A stretch of DNA of 13,120 nucleotides from positions 1-13,120 of the forward strand of contig JBAZHL010000018.1 of the NCBI GenBank assembly GCA_041652335.1. The letters are read 5' to 3'. The first letter of the stretch is position 1. The number at the start of each line of letters is the position of its first letter. The notes beneath the pieces were generated by a model. It was not told where the DNA came from, did no database searches, and saw only the letters and a program-made list of their open reading frames with translations. The DNA is from 2-01-FULL-49-10 sp041652335 (GTDB lineage: Bacteria; Patescibacteriota; Kazan-3B-28; UBA10110). Positions 6,763 to 12,613 of the stretch are shown piece by piece. A program made the position numbers and the translations under genes.

Positions 6763-6791
6763 ATTACAACCATTATCTGCCCCTGTGTCAA
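6763..6791 (-). promoter_or_regulatory. Strong sigma-70-type promoter toward the rRNA unit
   Basis: TTGACA (6791-6786), exactly 17 bases, then TGTAAT (6768-6763). The -35 is perfect and the -10 has five of six matches. This is the best promoter-like pair in the whole window. Confidence 0.6.
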
Positions 6792-6832
6792 GGTATACGC
6801 TCTGTAAGCCAAAAAATCACCTTTCCCCCCAT

Positions 6833-6872
6833 GTCATCCTGAGCGTAGCGAAGGATCTAGGCCATAAGGCCG
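6833..6872 (+). repeat. GTCATCCTGAGC-type repeat with appended hairpin, copy A
   Basis: It begins GTCATCCTGAGCGTAG, closes with GAAGGATC, then has AGGCC-ATAA-GGCCG. The same composite unit recurs at 7349-7390 with one or two changes, in the same orientation, so two direct copies flank the gene at 6903-7205. Confidence 0.75.
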
Positions 6873-6902
6873 CACCCAAATACCCTGTTACTATATAGGT
6901 AT

Positions 6903-7205
6903 ATGGATGACCTAAAAACTACCCTATCTAAGCATTTCTCCGCCAAACCCTGGTCGCGTCCCGCGATCGCGGGCAGACGGAACCCCCACCTCCACTCTGA
7001 TCTACACCTATTGGTGGATGAGGCACGCACCCTATTTAAAGAGAAGGCCGTTAAGGGGCCTGGGTCGTTTGCGTTTTATCTTGGATTTTTTAAGAGATTA
7101 GGAGTTCAGAAGGTTCGCCAGTTGATGGCGGAGGTTAAGGATTCTAAGGCGGATGAGCCCGGCAAACTCTTTTGGTGGAAGGTTAAAGAATATTTAAAGA
7201 AGTAA
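6903..7205 (+). CDS. Uncharacterised small basic protein
   Basis: A 100-aa protein beginning MDDLKTTLSKHFSAKPW and ending in the Lys/Trp-rich GKLFWWKVKEYLKK. It is soluble-looking and probably helical after residue 35, with a compact patterned section GPGSFAFYLGFFKRLG-VQKVRQLMAEVKDSKADEPG. That section has the look of a conserved domain, but I cannot name it. ATG 6903 is preceded by a TATATA box (6892-6897) only five bases away and by no real Shine-Dalgarno, so it too may be translated from a leaderless or nearly leaderless message. It is the only plus-strand gene between the rRNA unit and the right edge, and it lies between two direct copies of a repeat (6833-6872 and 7349-7390). Confidence 0.65.
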   Translation: MDDLKTTLSKHFSAKPWSRPAIAGRRNPHLHSDLHLLVDEARTLFKEKAVKGPGSFAFYLGFFKRLGVQKVRQLMAEVKDSKADEPGKLFWWKVKEYLKK

Positions 7206-7224
7206 TCCCCTTCATCCCCCTCTC

Positions 7225-7250
7225 GTCATTGCGAGCGAAGCGCGGCAATC
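7225..7250. repeat. Palindromic repeat, TTGC/GCAA arms
   Basis: GTCATTGCGAGCG-AAGC-GCGGCAATC. It is the first of four elements in 7225-7390 that all open with GTCAT and close with ATC while the stem between changes. Confidence 0.7.
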
Positions 7251-7260
7251 TCCCCCACTC

Positions 7261-7285
7261 GTCATTCCCGTGAAGACGGGAATCC
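7261..7285. repeat. Palindromic repeat, TTCCCG/CGGGAA arms
   Basis: GTCATTCCCG-TGAAGA-CGGGAATCC; the same family as 2612-2638 and 3242-3268 with a different loop. Confidence 0.7.
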
Positions 7286-7305
7286 AGAAAGAAACAAAAA
7301 ACATT

Positions 7306-7334
7306 GTCATTCTGAGGCGATTAGCCGAAGAATC
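7306..7334. repeat. Palindromic repeat, TTCT/AGAA arms
   Basis: GTCATTCTGAGGCG-ATTA-GCCGAAGAATC. The arms keep complementarity although their bases differ from the neighbours at 7225 and 7261. Confidence 0.7.
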
Positions 7335-7348
7335 TAGCGAAGCGTACT

Positions 7349-7390
7349 GTCATCCTGAGCGTAGTCGAAGGATCCAGGCCCTCAGGGCCG
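7349..7390 (+). repeat. GTCATCCTGAGC-type repeat with appended hairpin, copy B
   Basis: It has TCCT/AGGA arms, then AGGCCC-TCA-GGGCCG. Direct copy of 6833-6872. The appended hairpin leads straight into a T-run and doubles as a terminator. Confidence 0.75.
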
Positions 7391-7395
7391 TTTTT
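7377..7395 (+). terminator. Intrinsic terminator downstream of the 100-aa gene
   Basis: GGCCC-TCA-GGGCC followed by GTTTTT (7390-7395). It is formed by the end of repeat copy B, about 170 bases past the stop at 7205. No gene is supported in 7206-7575; the stretch is repeats and this terminator. Confidence 0.6.
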
Positions 7396-7445
7396 ATTAT
7401 TACCAATATTCTTTTCACCACCCATTTGTCCCGGCAAACGGGTGG

Positions 7446-7563
7446 CCCCAAACCGGCCGCCAGTCGCTCTCGCTATTCATCTAACAAAACTCGCCTTTCC
7501 GCCTCTCGCTGAACTCGTCGCTAACGCTCCTCAGACAACAGCTTCGTCAGCGGCGGTTTTGTT
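7446..7563 (-). repeat. Structured dispersed repeat, copy 2 (nested inverted repeats)
   Basis: On the minus strand: outer arms AACAAAAC (7563-7556) and GTTTTGTT (7490-7483); inner arms include CGCC/GGCG and GCTGA/TCAGC. The apex TGAGGAGCGTTAGCGACGAG differs from copy 1 (2447-2561) at one base in 20, and the tail GAATAGC ... CGACTGGCG is shared. The arms themselves differ from copy 1 but stay self-complementary. It sits 13 bases past the end of the eight-gene operon and may also act as its terminator or 3' stabiliser. Confidence 0.65.
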
Positions 7564-7575
7564 GATTCATTACGC

Positions 7576-8157
7576 TCAAGCTCCAATGGCAGGTTCGGCA
7601 ATCCAAACAAGTTGTTCTGATGGAAATGCTAACAAGTCATCTATTAATCTGTCACTTAGGTTGGGGAATGCCTGTCGTCTATCAGAATCACTCATATCTA
7701 CAAACTTTTTCTGCATAATCTTGAAATAGTACCACGCGAGGAACCTATGGTTGCCATCTACTATTTGATGACCTTCGCCTACCTTTAAAAAGGCTACGGG
7801 CTTAGGGAATTCTCCATGCTGCGCCATGTATATAGCTATATTAAGAAATCTTTTTTTACCACTCTCTTCGGCCAATTCTCTAAAATCGTACCTGACGCCA
7901 CGGCTCCCTTTAACATACGCGCTATACATGTCTTCAATGCCTTGTCTAGCATCTGGTGTAAATAATATCTGCTCCAGATTTTGCCTGACCTTCTTCCAGG
8001 TCACACCACGCCAGAAAGCAAGGGATTTCCCCGCCAGTATGCCAAGCCACCTGGCATTATTGGGTGGCCAACCTATTTGGTTAGCATATGGCTCTAACCA
8101 GTCTGTGATGACTTCGTTGGGGAAATTGGGTAAGTCTTTCTTAATTAGGCCCAACAC
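7576..8157 (-). CDS. Protein with a ParB/sulfiredoxin-like segment, function unknown
   Basis: A 193-aa protein and the last gene of the operon. Residues 118-145 (PKPVAFLKVGEG..IVDGNHRFLAWYYF) resemble the 'V-x-D-G-x-H-R' core of ParB-N/sulfiredoxin-fold domains, in which this motif binds nucleotide. The rest is not recognised, and no DNA-binding HTH is evident, so it is unlikely to be a true chromosome-partitioning ParB. The start is a GTG at 8157, 13 bases after the previous stop, with no Shine-Dalgarno. An in-frame stop at 8185-8187 excludes a much longer N-terminus; a TTG is the next codon. Base composition is more A+T-rich than the upstream operon genes, as is the 3' half of its neighbour. 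Confidence 0.7.
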   Translation of the reverse strand: MLGLIKKDLPNFPNEVITDWLEPYANQIGWPPNNARWLGILAGKSLAFWRGVTWKKVRQNLEQILFTPDARQGIEDMYSAYVKGSRGVRYDFRELAEESGKKRFLNIAIYMAQHGEFPKPVAFLKVGEGHQIVDGNHRFLAWYYFKIMQKKFVDMSDSDRRQAFPNLSDRLIDDLLAFPSEQLVWIAEPAIGA

Positions 8158-8170
8158 GATATAGGGGAAT

Positions 8171-9007
8171 TTATGATAATCTGCTCAAGATGGTGGAAAG
8201 AGCTCCAATAATTAACCCAAATATAGCAGACGATACATATATATAGATCGTCCATTTGTCTTGTAACATCTTATCATCTATGGGGTGCCGGTTAAGCTCA
8301 GAATAGGGATCTATGATTTGGCTCTTGATGAATTCAAACGTTTTCCTCAGCAGATATACATTCAACAATAGCATGATAAGGATGCTAAATATCGTGGTTA
8401 CCCAAGAATTATTGCTAAAACGGACGGCCAATGAGGTCAGCAAAATAATTGTGATAATTGCGGGTATTTCACCAGATAAAAAGCTTAAATATAATTTTAG
8501 AGGGCTAATCGTTGAAGCGGGCTTTATGATTTGATTTATCTTAGGGGAATCTCCACGCATTAGACTGTGGGAATAATACACGACGCGGTGGGAGGAGCGG
8601 CCGTTTTTGAAAAGGGTTTCGAGGCCATGGAAGTTATCTAATTCCCCCTCCCCTTCGCAGAGGTAGCGGTAGTTGCCGTTTTCCCATTTAACTTTTTGGT
8701 TGATACGAGCGGTGTTGGCGTTGGCGATCAGGGCTGGGCGCAGATTGGCGTTTACCTCATCATCGGTAATGTCGTTCGGATCCCAATCACCGCGATAGGT
8801 CATTGACCAAACGGGCTTGTTTTGGAAGTAAATTGTTTCGATTCCCAAAAAGGCACGTTCGCCAACGTAGTAGATATCTCTATATAGGTAATCACCCTCG
8901 GTATATTCTAATTGCTTCGAACCAGCCAAAGCTGGTTCAACCTTTCCGCCATCACCGGCGTAGGTCTTAGTTCTCGCCCGAAGTAGAAAATCTATGATCT
9001 CGTTCAT
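8171..9007 (-). CDS. DUF5680-domain protein fused to a three-helix membrane module
   Basis: A 278-aa protein. Residues 1-152 match the DUF5680 pattern: F-L-L-R-A-(x)3-T-Y-A-G at 7-18, E-Y-x-E-G-D-Y-x-Y-R-D near 34-44, and K-P-V-W-S-M-x-Y-R-G-D-W at 64-75. The function of that domain is unknown. Residues 178-196, 200-222 and 253-276 are hydrophobic and should cross the membrane, with a charged loop between the second and third. DUF5680 proteins that I know of are soluble and about as long as the first part alone, so this is a fusion or a C-terminal acquisition. DNA coding for the membrane part is visibly richer in A+T than the first part. The ATG 9007 has AAGGA six bases upstream (9018-9014), overlapping the previous stop. 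Confidence 0.8.
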   Translation of the reverse strand: MNEIIDFLLRARTKTYAGDGGKVEPALAGSKQLEYTEGDYLYRDIYYVGERAFLGIETIYFQNKPVWSMTYRGDWDPNDITDDEVNANLRPALIANANTARINQKVKWENGNYRYLCEGEGELDNFHGLETLFKNGRSSHRVVYYSHSLMRGDSPKINQIIKPASTISPLKLYLSFLSGEIPAIITIILLTSLAVRFSNNSWVTTIFSILIMLLLNVYLLRKTFEFIKSQIIDPYSELNRHPIDDKMLQDKWTIYIYVSSAIFGLIIGALSTILSRLS

Positions 9008-9016
9008 GTCTTGTCC

Positions 9017-9490
9017 TTATTTATTCTTGGTGGGTAAAGCGTAAACGTTGTAGATTTGTTTACCACCTAACCCCTCGATGTTTTTGATCGAGGCTTTATT
9101 TCCCGGGCGGATATAGACCGAGATCTTCTCTGGCTTAAACTGCCTAAGCTTCTTGAGCCGGATCTCACTCAGCGCCCGAGCGATACCCTGTTTGCGATAG
9201 TTTGGTTCAACCCAGATAGCTTCAAAAACTCCCTGCATTTTTTTAGTCCGCCCGTTAGGCTCTATCGATGCAGCAGAAAAACCGACTGGCTTACTGTCTG
9301 CTTCAGCAATAAAAAAGAAATAATCGCTGGCCTTAAGACATCTTAAAACATACTCCTCTGTTTTTTTCTTGGGTTCTTTGGGATGAGCTATCTTGGACCA
9401 CTCCTGCACATCCAATTTGTATCGAAAATCTGTAAGCGCGTCCTTGTCTTTTTTGGTTGCCGGACGAACTACAAATTCCACTTTTTTCAT
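9017..9490 (-). CDS. GNAT-family N-acetyltransferase
   Basis: A 157-aa protein. The GNAT fold is shown by the N-terminal VVRPATKKDKDALTDFR, the central strand FFFIAEADSKPVGFSAASIEP (residues 58-78), and motif A, 'IWVEPNYRKQGIARAL' (92-107), with the acetyl-CoA pyrophosphate loop R99-K-Q-G-I-A. Motif B follows as NKASIKNIEGLGGKQIYNVY (131-150). The family transfers an acyl group from acyl-CoA to an amine; the acceptor here cannot be told. The start ATG 9490 overlaps the stop of the preceding hydrolase by four bases (ATGA), so translation is probably coupled. Confidence 0.9.
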   Translation of the reverse strand: MKKVEFVVRPATKKDKDALTDFRYKLDVQEWSKIAHPKEPKKKTEEYVLRCLKASDYFFFIAEADSKPVGFSAASIEPNGRTKKMQGVFEAIWVEPNYRKQGIARALSEIRLKKLRQFKPEKISVYIRPGNKASIKNIEGLGGKQIYNVYALPTKNK

Positions 9491-10086
9491 ATGCTTTTAA
9501 TTAGTTCGACCAGTTCGGGGAATTCGGGTTGGTTAAAGTGATCTCCCCCGCGGATGGTAATTAATTTAGCGCCTGGCAGCTCCTTAATATATTTTTCGGC
9601 GTGGCTATGCGGTACAACCGGGTCCTGATCGCCGTGCACTATGTAGATATTGGGAGCTTGCTCCGCAAACTGAGTCAGCGGCTTGGTTAGCACAAAGTCG
9701 GCTAGTGGCGGCTCGAGGCCCTCGCTATCGTACGGAGGCGAAACTAAGACAACGGCTTTGATCTTCCTGGGGAAGATATTTTCCGAAAGATATTTGGGCA
9801 AAAATATTCCGCCCAGAGAATGGCCGACTAAAATTACATCATCTTCGAGAAACGGTAACATCTTTTCGAACCAGATCTTCCACTCTTCGTAGTGGGCATT
9901 CTGTTTATTGGGCATCTCGGGCGTAAAAACCTGATAGCCTTCGCCTAGCCGATCGGGCATAGTGGCACGCCAACGCTTCCTGGGGAGAAAGTATTCGATG
10001 CCAGGCGTAAGCGCCTTGAGGTCTTTTAGATACGCCTCGTACGAAACAAAATCCTCTCCCCCATGTATAAACACAACTTGTTTCAT
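9487..10086 (-). CDS. Alpha/beta hydrolase (serine esterase-type)
   Basis: A 199-aa protein with the complete catalytic triad of the fold: Ser90 in the nucleophile elbow G-H-S90-L-G-G, Asp155 in HGDQDPVVP, and His183 in GGDHF. The oxyanion region is VFIHGGEDF at 5-13. It has no signal peptide and is presumably cytoplasmic. Its substrate is not evident. It follows another alpha/beta hydrolase gene by four bases. The two share the same organisation but differ greatly in sequence, so they look like ancient relatives rather than a recent duplication. The start at 10086 has no Shine-Dalgarno, so coupling to the gene before it is likely. Confidence 0.9.
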   Translation of the reverse strand: MKQVVFIHGGEDFVSYEAYLKDLKALTPGIEYFLPRKRWRATMPDRLGEGYQVFTPEMPNKQNAHYEEWKIWFEKMLPFLEDDVILVGHSLGGIFLPKYLSENIFPRKIKAVVLVSPPYDSEGLEPPLADFVLTKPLTQFAEQAPNIYIVHGDQDPVVPHSHAEKYIKELPGAKLITIRGGDHFNQPEFPELVELIKSI

Positions 10087-10090
10087 AGCT

Positions 10091-10633
10091 TTATAAATAA
10101 TCTAATATTTCCGGGAATTCAGTTTGGACTTGGCCGGCGTGATTTCGGCCAAAATGTCGGCGGTCTTTGAATAATACTGGCTCAACATCAGAGTAATTGG
10201 CCCACGATTTAATGTGTTTGACCGGGACATACGGATCATCCTCTGAACCAATCACCACAAACTTGGCGGATTGTAGCTGCTCTGACGAGATATCCCAGGG
10301 TGTTTCCAAAAAATTATCAATGCCGGGAATATTCGGTAGTTGGGCAAATGGAACCGCCACCAAAACAATTTTTTCAGGGTGACCACCCTGTTCTAAGTAG
10401 CGCATCGCCAAAACCCCGCCCAAACTATGACCAATTAATACACCCTCGCCATTTTCTTGAATAGCTGCCTTAAGTGTTGCCAGCCATTCGCCCAATTGGG
10501 GTTTGTCTGGATTTGGCAGAGTTGGAACAATAGCTTTATCTCCCCTCTTTTCTAATTTCTCCTTTAGCCACGGAAACCAGTTCTCATCAGGGGATCCATT
10601 GTATCCATGCAAAATGTAATAAGTTTTATTCAT
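10091..10633 (-). CDS. Alpha/beta hydrolase of the RBBP9/YdeN type
   Basis: A 180-aa protein with the RBBP9/YdeN features: a very short N-terminal strand leading into the 'L-H-G-Y-N-G-S-P-D-E-N-W' loop (8-19), nucleophile Ser70 in I-G-H-S-L-G-G, Asp133 in GSEDDPYVP, and a His in DRRHFGRNH (His160 or His165). The usual cap domain is missing, which fits the size. Members are serine hydrolases of largely unknown physiological substrate. The start ATG 10633 shares its A with the TAA of the methyltransferase gene (TAATG), which points to coupled translation. Confidence 0.92.
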   Translation of the reverse strand: MNKTYYILHGYNGSPDENWFPWLKEKLEKRGDKAIVPTLPNPDKPQLGEWLATLKAAIQENGEGVLIGHSLGGVLAMRYLEQGGHPEKIVLVAVPFAQLPNIPGIDNFLETPWDISSEQLQSAKFVVIGSEDDPYVPVKHIKSWANYSDVEPVLFKDRRHFGRNHAGQVQTEFPEILDYL

Positions 10634-11280
10634 TATATTTTGCGGCCAATGTATCTAATCCGGTTACCTTCTAATCCGCCCGTGCTGCGCAGGCGGTTAC
10701 CTTTATCGTCCAGAAGTAGAGTTTCGAAATATCTATCAACCCGCGCCTGAGTACTATCAACGTCAAAGTATCTCTTGTGGATGCCCTCAGGCTGGATTTC
10801 GAAATAATCTTTTTCGATCTCCTCCCCCGCCTCGACTTCGTTATCCCGCTTGGAGTTCAGCATCAAAGCAACGATGCCGTTTGGTTTTATAACCCGATGG
10901 ATCTCCGAAAAAATCTGCTCAGTTGTTTTGTCATCAAAATAGTGAATGGAAACCGAGGCGTAGACAGCATCAAAACTGCCATCGGGGTAAGGAAAGGGCT
11001 GTGAAACATCGAGACCTTTGATGGTAACAACATTCACCAGTTCGGGCGGCAGATCTTCTCGAATTCGATTGAGGGCAGTATCCGAAAGATCAGTGGCTTC
11101 AACGATATGACCTTTGCTCGCAAAATAGATGGAATCTATCCCCGCACCCGCGCCTAAATCTAACACCCGGCCTTGGGGAACAAAATAAGTCTCGGCCAAT
11201 TTGCCAAATTCGGTTGCTCCACTCCCCTTAGGTGGTAATTTGCTGATATGTTTCTTGTCCCAGTATGCTTTGCTATTCAT
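10633..11280 (-). CDS. Class I SAM-dependent methyltransferase
   Basis: A 215-aa protein with a Rossmann-type methyltransferase core. Motif I is VLDLGAGAGIDSIYFA (39-54), the acidic ribose-binding end of strand 2 is EATDLS (61-66), motif post-I is GLDVSQPFPYPDGSFDAVYAS (89-109), and motif III is VIKPNGIVALML (130-141). The opening AYWDKKH and general layout resemble the TehB/Methyltransf_11 group. There is no separate target-recognition domain, which argues for a small-molecule substrate rather than DNA. Its start codon overlaps the end of the DUF1653 gene by eight bases. Confidence 0.93.
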   Translation of the reverse strand: MNSKAYWDKKHISKLPPKGSGATEFGKLAETYFVPQGRVLDLGAGAGIDSIYFASKGHIVEATDLSDTALNRIREDLPPELVNVVTIKGLDVSQPFPYPDGSFDAVYASVSIHYFDDKTTEQIFSEIHRVIKPNGIVALMLNSKRDNEVEAGEEIEKDYFEIQPEGIHKRYFDVDSTQARVDRYFETLLLDDKGNRLRSTGGLEGNRIRYIGRKI

Positions 11281-11500
11281 CGCCGATGTATTTAAAGCGA
11301 GGGGTAATTTTGCCGTCGAGTTCGACGTTGTCTAAAAACATCTCTTTGGGGCGAACCCAAATGGATCCAAACGGAAAATCATCGGTTTCGTAGAGTATCT
11401 TATATATCACTACCGGCTCGCGGGTTTCGGTATGCACGCCCTCTCCGATCACTTCGTAGAGATTGCCTTTGTAATGCAGATATTTCCCCAGCTTGATCAT
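11273..11500 (-). CDS. DUF1653 domain protein
   Basis: A 75-aa single-domain protein. It follows the DUF1653 pattern closely: Y-x-H-Y-K-G-x-x-Y-E-V-I-G-E-G-V-H-T-E-T at 8-26, V-V-I-Y-K near 30-34, W-V-R-P-K-E-M-F at 48-55, and a C-terminal PRFKYI (67-72). The function of the domain is not established; it is a small beta-rich fold often encoded beside other small enzymes. The start overlaps the previous stop by four bases (ATGA). Confidence 0.9.
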   Translation of the reverse strand: MIKLGKYLHYKGNLYEVIGEGVHTETREPVVIYKILYETDDFPFGSIWVRPKEMFLDNVELDGKITPRFKYIGDE

Positions 11501-11772
11501 TCCATGCCAATTACTTGCCAGCCGTATTTTTCGATCTCTTCTGGCGTGTGGTTATGCCAATCATCACTACCCTTTGTTTTAATTACCACTGTCACCCGCT
11601 TTTCGATCTGGCGGCCAGTATAATCCTTTTGTTCGGGGTCCCATTCCCGCAACACCAAAACATCGCCTTTCTTAATATCAAAATCCGCCAACCGAAACTC
11701 AAATGTCTTTTCGCCAGAGAGTACCTTCTCGAAGAACTGCGGCCGAATTTTCTTCTCTATCCGGTTACCCAT
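11497..11772 (-). CDS. DUF3850 (ASCH/PUA-like) domain protein
   Basis: A 91-aa protein, first gene of the eight-gene operon. It shows the ASCH/PUA-like signature: K-x-I-R-P-Q-F-F-E-K-V-L-S-G-E-K-T-F-E-F-R (8-27), the G-D-x-L-V-L-R-E-W strand (36-44), and Y-T-G-R (51-54). ASCH and PUA folds commonly bind RNA or modified bases, but a function for this member is not known. The ATG follows a TGATATGAT extended -10 box by six bases, and no ribosome-binding site is present, so the operon mRNA is probably leaderless. Confidence 0.9.
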   Translation of the reverse strand: MGNRIEKKIRPQFFEKVLSGEKTFEFRLADFDIKKGDVLVLREWDPEQKDYTGRQIEKRVTVVIKTKGSDDWHNHTPEEIEKYGWQVIGME

Positions 11773-11778
11773 ACCGCC

Positions 11779-11787
11779 ATCATATCA
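11779..11787 (-). promoter_or_regulatory. Extended -10 promoter of the eight-gene operon (leaderless type)
   Basis: TGA+TATGAT (11787-11779) lies six bases (GGCGGT) before ATG 11772. It is in the short gap after the terminator at 11805-11861, where the operon promoter must lie. No -35 was found. Confidence 0.55.
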
Positions 11788-11804
11788 TCCTGACAAATGG
11801 CTAT

Positions 11805-11861
11805 AAAAAACCGTTCGAAGAGGTTTTGGTCGGTACTGGTCCGACCTAAACATTCGAACGG
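11805..11861 (-). terminator. Intrinsic terminator with a double-nested hairpin
   Basis: On the minus strand CCGTTCGAA (11861-11853) pairs with TTCGAACGG (11819-11811), and inside it GGTCGG pairs with CCGACC (11846-11841 and 11833-11828). Six T follow (11810-11805). It ends the gene at 11928-12431 and separates it from the operon. Confidence 0.9.
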
Positions 11862-11927
11862 CTCGCACTGCTTATGGGGTAATAGCTGGTAATTAGATCA
11901 CTCCACCATAGGTGGCTCTTCCGTGGA

Positions 11928-12431
11928 TTACTCCGCGTCGGGGCCAACATCTCCGAGGTAATGCAGGGCAATAACGCCCAGCCGCACCTGTGGTGGTCCG
12001 CCGTCCTCGACTTCCTCGAGATCGTAGACCTCAACCTCGGCGAGCAGGTGATGAATGTAGACTTCGAGTCCATCATCTGTTTCGACCGCTGCGGTTACTC
12101 TGATCATGCAGCTATCCGGGCCAGTCTCGAGCTCTTCCTGTTCATCGAATCGCTCGTGGATGGCGTAGTAGACCGCCTCGATAGTACTTCGGGGCCCATC
12201 TGGACTGCCCGTTGACTCGTCAGGCCCCCATGAGGAGTTGCCCTGATCGACCTCCACGACCAGATGGGCCTCCGGCGGAATAGACTCGAGGCGGAATCCG
12301 CCGATCTGCGAACCAATGACAGGAACATTTTCTTCGCTCCAGTGTTCTGCCACTTGGTCACTCGCATCTATCAGCCACAACCCACAGAATATCTCGGTCA
12401 GCTGCTGAAAACACAGCTTTACTTTATGCAT
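11928..12431 (-). CDS. Uncharacterised acidic protein
   Basis: A 167-aa protein, strongly acidic, beginning MHKVKLCFQQLTEIFCGLWLIDAS. It has no signal peptide or membrane span. There is a Gly/Ser/Pro-rich acidic linker around residues 69-82 (QGNSSWGPDESTGS) and a C-terminal half of alternating strands (CMIRVTAAVETDDGLEVYIHHLLAEVEVYDLEEVEDG). No family was recognised. Base composition is G+C-rich and codon choice looks coding. ATG 12431 is preferred over a start seven codons upstream because GGGAGGT stands six bases before it (12444-12438). It is monocistronic, with its own terminator. A candidate promoter TTAGCC-N17-TATTTT lies in the upstream gap (about 12510-12482). Confidence 0.7.
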   Translation of the reverse strand: MHKVKLCFQQLTEIFCGLWLIDASDQVAEHWSEENVPVIGSQIGGFRLESIPPEAHLVVEVDQGNSSWGPDESTGSPDGPRSTIEAVYYAIHERFDEQEELETGPDSCMIRVTAAVETDDGLEVYIHHLLAEVEVYDLEEVEDGGPPQVRLGVIALHYLGDVGPDAE

Positions 12432-12581
12432 TAGCAGACCTCCCTTGGCCAACTCCGCTTAGGGTGCCGGACATTGGCAAAATATGATTACCCTGCTGGG
12501 TGGCTAACGTACGCATTATGTTAATGTGCTATTCCGTTACCAGTAGCACCACCCGAGTAACTATCATACATTAACCGAAGT

Positions 12582-12611
12582 AAAAAATAAGCCCCCGGAC
12601 GCGTGGGGGCT
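12582..12611 (-). terminator. Intrinsic terminator of the right-edge gene
   Basis: On the minus strand AGCCCCC (12611-12605) pairs with GGGGGCT (12596-12590) around ACGCGTCC, followed by TATTTTTT (12589-12582). It starts three bases after the stop codon of the gene at 12614. Confidence 0.9.
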
Positions 12612-12613
12612 GT

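Noticed and set aside
6600..6812. 70-codon minus-strand frame as an annotated gene
   Set aside because: Its first 20 codons contain the consensus promoter, so the full frame cannot be translated from that transcript, and no ribosome-binding site is visible. Kept only as a possible 43-aa peptide in the small transcription unit.
7225..7390. CRISPR-like array
   Set aside because: The repeats are not identical, spacing is irregular, each is a separate palindrome, and no cas gene is present.
7270..7729. Two plus-strand frames of 80 and 95 codons
   Set aside because: They consist of translated GTCAT-type repeats and the structured repeat, and the second is antisense to the ParB-like gene.
12505..12523. 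Imperfect palindrome TAACGTA-CGCAT-TATGTTA upstream of the acidic-protein gene
   Set aside because: One mismatch in seven-base arms in an A+T-rich gap is likely by chance, and it has no clear position relative to a good promoter.
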